The notes beneath the pieces were generated by a model. It saw nothing but the letters and a program-made list of their open reading frames with translations. It was not told the origin of the DNA and searched no databases. From JAVBQJ01 sp031549115 (GTDB lineage: Bacteria > Verrucomicrobiota > Lentisphaeria > Victivallales > Victivallaceae), in assembly GCA_031549115.1 (NCBI GenBank), contig JAVBQJ010000157.1, positions 1 to 17,334 on the forward strand: a stretch of 17,334 bases of DNA, read 5' to 3'. The translations under genes and the position numbers were made by a program. Positions 13,731-17,334 of this stretch are shown here, in pieces. Each line of letters opens with the position of its first letter. Position 1 is the stretch's first letter.

Positions 13731-15149
13731 TCAGTCAAAAATCTTCCCCGGATTCATGATGTTGTTCGGGTCGAATACGCGCTTGATCTTGCGTAGCAGC
13801 TCCAGGTACTCTTCGCTGACCACGCACGGCATGTACGCCTTGCGCTTGCAGCCGATCCCGTGTTCCCCCGAAATCCGGCCGCCGTGCTTCTTCACCACCG
13901 CGTACAACTCACGCAGCAGCTCCGGCAACACCGCCTCCCACTTCTCATCCGGCCACTCCGGTCCCGCCGAAATCCGGCTGTGCAAATTTCCGTCCCCGGC
14001 GTGCCCGTAACACGGAATCTCCACCCCGTAACGCTTCGCCAGCTCCTCGAATTCCGCCACCACCACCGCAATTTCCGCCGGCGGCACTACCACATCCTCG
14101 CCCGACTGGCGCGGGAAATACAAACTGAACGCCTCCGCGATGTTGCGCCGGATCTTCCACAGGCGTTCCGAATTGGCCGGATTGTCCGCGACGTAAATCT
14201 GAATCGCGCCATGCTTTTCGAGGAAATCCCCCAGCGCCTCGTATTCGTCGGTCATCCGCTCCAGGTCGTTGCCGTCGAGGCTGAGCAGCAGCATCGCGCC
14301 GCACTCCTGATACGGCAGCGTTTCATTCAGGTAACTGCATGCCGCCACCATCGAACTCTCATCCATATATTCGATCGAGGTCGGAATAATGCCGCTCGCG
14401 GTCATCGTCGCCGGCACCGCCTCGATCGCGCTCCGGCTGTCCGGGAACAACGCCAGCAGATCGATCTGGTGCTTCGGCAGCGGAATCAGCTTCAAAATGA
14501 TTTTGGTGAAAACCCCCAGCGTCCCCTCCGAACCGATCAGCAGCGGCAAGAGATTGTAACCGGTGACGTCTTTCAACAGCTTGCCGCCCAATTCGACGAT
14601 TTCGCCGGTCGGCATTACCACTTCGGCGCCGAGCACATAACGCGAAGTGACGCCGTATTTGACCGCCTTGCCGCCGCCCGCGTTTTCGGCGACGTTGCCG
14701 CCGATGAAACAGGTCTCCATGCTCATCGGATACCCGGCGTAAAACAACCCGTAAGGTTTGATGTATTCGTTGATCTCATTGGCGATCACGCCGGGCTCGA
14801 CCACGATCATCATGTTCGCTTCGTCCAGCTCGAGAATCCGGTTCATCCGGTCGGTCGCCAGCACGATCCCGCCATGCACCGGCACCGCTCCCCCGGATAA
14901 TCCGGACCCGGCGCCGCGCGGCGTCACCGGAATGCATTCCCGGTTCGCCAGCCGGATGATTTCACTCACCTCCCGCGCCGATACCGGCCGCACCACCGCC
15001 TCCGGCATGTGCCGCCAATGCTTCCCCGGCACCTCGTCGCGCGAAAACGGCTCCAACCGCTCCGGGTCGTTGAAAATGACATACGCCTCGCCGACGATCG
15101 CCGCCAATTCCGCCGCAACGGCCGGTGTCACCGCTCCATATTCGCTCAT
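13731..15149 (-). CDS. glcD: FAD-linked 2-hydroxyacid dehydrogenase (GlcD/LctD type)
   Basis: 472 residues. An FAD-binding PCMH domain (about residues 48-230) is recognised by VVRPVSAREVSEIIRLAN and PRGAGSGLSGGAVP. The C-terminal FAD-oxidase domain carries CYGHAGDGNLH and SGEHGIG, the metal/substrate motifs of glycolate and D-lactate oxidases. It ends FDPNNIMNPGKIFD as in GlcD. The start is fixed by GGAGGG five bases upstream, inside etfA, and by a 4-bp ATGA overlap with the etfA stop. With EtfB and EtfA it matches the LctBCD arrangement (lactate dehydrogenase plus electron-transfer flavoprotein) known from Acetobacterium. Lactate or glycolate is the likely substrate; which one cannot be decided. 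No GlcE or GlcF (iron-sulfur) subunit is present in the window. Confidence 0.92.
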   Translation of the reverse strand: MSEYGAVTPAVAAELAAIVGEAYVIFNDPERLEPFSRDEVPGKHWRHMPEAVVRPVSAREVSEIIRLANRECIPVTPRGAGSGLSGGAVPVHGGIVLATDRMNRILELDEANMMIVVEPGVIANEINEYIKPYGLFYAGYPMSMETCFIGGNVAENAGGGKAVKYGVTSRYVLGAEVVMPTGEIVELGGKLLKDVTGYNLLPLLIGSEGTLGVFTKIILKLIPLPKHQIDLLALFPDSRSAIEAVPATMTASGIIPTSIEYMDESSMVAACSYLNETLPYQECGAMLLLSLDGNDLERMTDEYEALGDFLEKHGAIQIYVADNPANSERLWKIRRNIAEAFSLYFPRQSGEDVVVPPAEIAVVVAEFEELAKRYGVEIPCYGHAGDGNLHSRISAGPEWPDEKWEAVLPELLRELYAVVKKHGGRISGEHGIGCKRKAYMPCVVSEEYLELLRKIKRVFDPNNIMNPGKIFD

Positions 15150-16129
15150 AATGTCCCTCCGTTGCGCAACTGCGCCAGCAGCGCCGGCACCACCTCCAGC
15201 AGGTTGCCGACGATCCCGAAATCCGCCAGCGAAAAAATCTGCGCCTCGCCGTCAAGATTGACCGCGACAATCCGTTCCGCCGTCTGCATTCCGGCCAGAT
15301 GCTGAATCGCCCCGGAAACCCCGAGGCCGATGTACAATTTCGGCGTCACCGTCCGCCCCGACAAGCCGATCTGGCAGCTGTACGGCAGCCACCCCCGGTC
15401 GACCACTTCGCGGGTCGCCCCCAGCGCTGCCCCCAGCTGATCGGCCAATTCCCGCGCCAACACGAGATTTTCCGGCTTCCTGATACCACGCCCGACCACC
15501 ACCACCTTGTCGGCACCGGCCAATTCGACAGGTTCGGAATCGGGGACGAATTGCCGCAAACTCTGGTTGGATGCCAGCCACTCCATCGGGACCTCGCGCC
15601 GGACGATCCGTCCGGAGTGACCCGGCACCGGCTCGGCTTCGCGGGTCGAACGCGGCCGGATCGTCGCCATCTGCGGGCGCCGCTCCGGCGTTTTGATCGT
15701 CGCCATGATATTGCCGCCGATCGCCGGACGGGTTTGCAGCAGCAACCCGGATTCCGGATCGAGCGCGAGTTCGGTACAATCGGCGGTCAATCCGGTCGAC
15801 AAACGCATCGCCGCATACGGCAGCCAGCTCCGCCCCGCCGTCGTCGCTCCGCCGAGCACCACCTCCGGCGCAAATTCCCGAACCATCGCCGCCAGGCATT
15901 CCGTGTACGGTTCCGGCCGGAACCAGCCGAGTTCATCGTGTTCGTAAGCCAGCACCAGATCGGCGCCGCGCGCGACCAGTTCCATTAATTCCGACTCCGC
16001 CAACCGCGGGCCGACCACCAGGGCACCGATACCGCCCCCGGCGCCGAGATCACGCGCCCGGCGCAGCAATTCGAAACTCACCGGCGCCAGTTTCCCGCCG
16101 AACTGTTCCGCGACAATCCAGATTTTCAT
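15146..16129 (-). CDS. etfA: Electron transfer flavoprotein alpha subunit
   Basis: 327 residues. The C-terminal FAD domain is clear: VVVVGRGIRKPENLVLAREL, REVVDRGWLPYSCQIGLSGR, then LYIGLGVSGAIQHLAGM and ADFGIVGNLLEVVP, all hallmark EtfA stretches. The N-terminal half (WIVAEQFGGKLAPVSFELLRRAR, EVVLGGATTAGRSWLPYAAMRL, GLTADCTEL) is the usual domain I. Unlike some LctC proteins there is no N-terminal ferredoxin domain. Ribosome site GGAGG lies six bases before the ATG, within etfB; both junctions of this gene are 4-bp ATGA overlaps, implying translational coupling and fixed stoichiometry. It carries electrons from the flavin dehydrogenase to a further acceptor in the cytoplasm. Confidence 0.95.
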   Translation of the reverse strand: MKIWIVAEQFGGKLAPVSFELLRRARDLGAGGGIGALVVGPRLAESELMELVARGADLVLAYEHDELGWFRPEPYTECLAAMVREFAPEVVLGGATTAGRSWLPYAAMRLSTGLTADCTELALDPESGLLLQTRPAIGGNIMATIKTPERRPQMATIRPRSTREAEPVPGHSGRIVRREVPMEWLASNQSLRQFVPDSEPVELAGADKVVVVGRGIRKPENLVLARELADQLGAALGATREVVDRGWLPYSCQIGLSGRTVTPKLYIGLGVSGAIQHLAGMQTAERIVAVNLDGEAQIFSLADFGIVGNLLEVVPALLAQLRNGGTL

Positions 16130-16920
16130 GCTTCACCTCCGGCGAGAAAAAAGCTCAATTCCGTCACCGCATCCTGCAGCGCCGCCGGGTCGGCGGCGGT
16201 CAACTTCCGACATTTGCGCGCCAGCGCCGGACGGAAGATCTTCACCACCCGGGTCGGCGATCCCTTCAGGCCGACCTTGTCCGGGTCGAGCGCCAACTCC
16301 CGCTGGCTCCACACCGGAATCGTCCGCCGCCGCGCCGCCTTCATGCCCGCCAGCGTCGGCAATCCGGGTTCGCCGACCGCTTTGCTGACACAGACCACCG
16401 AGGGCAGCGAAAGTGTCAGTGACTCTTCGCCGTGCTCGTTTTTACGCCGGACCGCCAACGCGTCTCCGGCGGGTTCGAGATGTTCGACGAAGGTCACCAC
16501 GCCGATACCCAACGCCGCCGCCAATTCCGGCCCGACCTGCCCGGTGTCGCCATCGGTCGCCCGCTCTCCGGTCAAGATCAGGTCGAACCCGCCGGCATGC
16601 CGCAGCGCCGCCGCCAGGATCAGCGCGGTCGCCCAGGTGTCGCTGCCCGCATACGCCCGGTCGGAAATCAGCACCGCGTCGTCGACGCCGAGCGCCAGCG
16701 CCTCTTTCAGCACCCGCTCCGCCGCCGCCGGGCCCATGGAAAATGCGGTCAGATGCGCTTTCGGAAAATACTTTTTCAGTTGCAATGCCGCCTGCACCGC
16801 GTACAAATCCAACGGGTTGATGATCGATTCGTTGCTCTCTCGAATCACCGTGCCGGTACTTTCATCCATGCGCACCGAACGGGTCTCCGGTACCTGTTTC
16901 ACCAATATCGCGATTTTCAA
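16126..16920 (-). CDS. etfB: Electron transfer flavoprotein beta subunit
   Basis: 264 residues from a TTG at 16920, or 266 from ATG 16926. TTG is preferred because GAGGAG (16927-16932) is six bases before it but directly abuts the ATG, and because it gives the N-terminus MKIAILVKQVPET, the usual EtfB beginning. GTVIRESNESIINPLDLYAV and DDAVLISDRAYAGSDTWATA resemble the bifurcating-type EtfB branch; TGERATDGDTGQVGPELAAALG is the nucleotide/FAD contact loop. It is the first gene of etfB-etfA-glcD. In bifurcating ETFs this subunit binds the extra FAD and NADH, so the complex may drive hydroxyacid oxidation with NAD and ferredoxin; this is an inference. Confidence 0.93.
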   Translation of the reverse strand: MKIAILVKQVPETRSVRMDESTGTVIRESNESIINPLDLYAVQAALQLKKYFPKAHLTAFSMGPAAAERVLKEALALGVDDAVLISDRAYAGSDTWATALILAAALRHAGGFDLILTGERATDGDTGQVGPELAAALGIGVVTFVEHLEPAGDALAVRRKNEHGEESLTLSLPSVVCVSKAVGEPGLPTLAGMKAARRRTIPVWSQRELALDPDKVGLKGSPTRVVKIFRPALARKCRKLTAADPAALQDAVTELSFFLAGGEA

Positions 16921-16926
16921 TTGCAT

Positions 16927-16932
16927 CTCCTC
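16927..16932 (-). promoter_or_regulatory. Ribosome binding site that decides the etfB start
   Basis: GAGGAG on the minus strand is followed at once by ATG and, after six bases, by TTG. The spacing supports TTG (16918-16920). A second GAGGAG (16953-16958) lies in the loop of the hairpin just upstream. Confidence 0.6.
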
Positions 16933-17334
16933 GTTTCAAATTCATGTGGGGGCTCCTCGCCCCCACACCCCCCGGCAGGGGGCCCCGCGTTACGCTCGCT
17001 GATGCGAGCTTACTTTTCGCCCTTGCGCTTCGCGCTGCGTTCTCTGCACCTCTGCTGCGGATATGGCTGCGCCATATCCTCCGCGACCTTTTGGAAATTC
17101 TTCCGGGAGCGCTTGTTGCCGCGTCAGGCCGACCAGACCACCACAGAGCCGCCCCACCTGCCGGCCAAAGCCGGCGGGCGCCTCCGGGGGAAACTCGTCG
17201 TTTCCCCCGGCTACCCCCTTCAGGACCCACGCCTGTCGTCGCGCCTACCGCCTCGGATATGCAATGCCAAGTGGCTACGAGACTCGACATGATCCACACG
17301 TCTAACGTCAACCGCTAACCTGTGAGCGCGCACG
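16933..17334. repeat. Non-coding, hairpin-dense block B upstream of etfB
   Basis: About 400 bp to the window edge without a believable gene or a clear promoter. Perfect hairpins: GTGGGGGC / GCCCCCAC (16946-16966, 5-base loop), GGATATGGC / GCCATATCC (17059-17079, 3-base loop), CCGGGGGAAAC / GTTTCCCCCGG (17184-17210, 5-base loop); shorter ones include GCTCGC-TGAT-GCGAGC and GCCGGC-CAAA-GCCGGC. The last bases contain GTCTAAC (17300-17306) and GAGCGCGCACG (17324-17334), the latter recurring inverted in block A. Short frames crossing it read low-complexity Arg/Pro/Gly sequence and are rejected. Confidence 0.55.

Noticed and set aside
13553..13738. Small minus-strand frame across block A
   Set aside because: It runs through several hairpins and reads as low-complexity Arg/Pro/Ala, as expected of non-coding GC-rich DNA.
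13695..17306. Integron attC-like boxes (GTCTAAC at 17300-17306, GTTAGA at 13695-13700)
   Set aside because: Neither has a matching partner box with L-site spacing inside the window, and no integrase is present. A truncated attC at the right edge cannot be fully excluded.
16862..17311. 149-codon minus-strand frame across block B
   Set aside because: It crosses three perfect hairpins and the etfB start in another frame; no family or ribosome site was seen.

Overview
The window is a GC-rich bacterial segment that most resembles Lentisphaerota (Victivallis-like). The phylum is an inference. It rests on two prepilin-like proteins with the FTLIELLVVIAIIAILASM leader, each placed directly before a large secreted carbohydrate-active enzyme, and on the DUF6259-type and GH32/GH20-like enzymes. 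No database search was possible; all family calls come from motifs read by eye. Both window edges end in unusual sequence (a 36-bp near-palindrome on the left, a hairpin-rich block on the right), so this may be a whole contig broken at repeats.

Left half, all on the + strand. First is a 5'-truncated GH32-like protein whose catalytic motifs are altered. Then come two modules built the same way. Module 1 (about 1628-6082) has three identical 17-bp LacI-type operators around a strong promoter, a LacI-family regulator, a pseudopilin-like protein, and a secreted GH20-like glycosidase. Module 2 (about 6175-10110) is an AraC-family regulator, a second pseudopilin-like protein, and a secreted DUF6259-type glycosidase. 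Upstream of araC and upstream of the second pilin lie pairs of direct repeats sharing the core TATCCAT, both spaced exactly 22 bp; these are probable binding sites for the AraC protein. The second module ends at a strong bidirectional terminator (10113-10153).

Right half, all on the - strand. In transcription order: etfB-etfA-glcD, three genes with 4-bp ATGA overlaps, which look like an electron-bifurcating 2-hydroxyacid (lactate/glycolate type) dehydrogenase; a zinc-dependent polyol dehydrogenase of the sorbitol dehydrogenase type; an ADP-ribosylglycohydrolase family protein; a small two-helix membrane protein; and a small lipoprotein. The etf-glcD operon lies between two non-coding, hairpin-dense blocks (about 13439-13730 and 16933-17334) that share an 11-mer and flanking similarity in inverted orientation.

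Taken together, the left half looks like regulated, extracellular glycan breakdown with one regulator and one pilin-like partner per enzyme. The right half looks like oxidation of the resulting sugar alcohols and hydroxyacids. No tRNA, rRNA, CRISPR array, transposase or phage gene was recognised.
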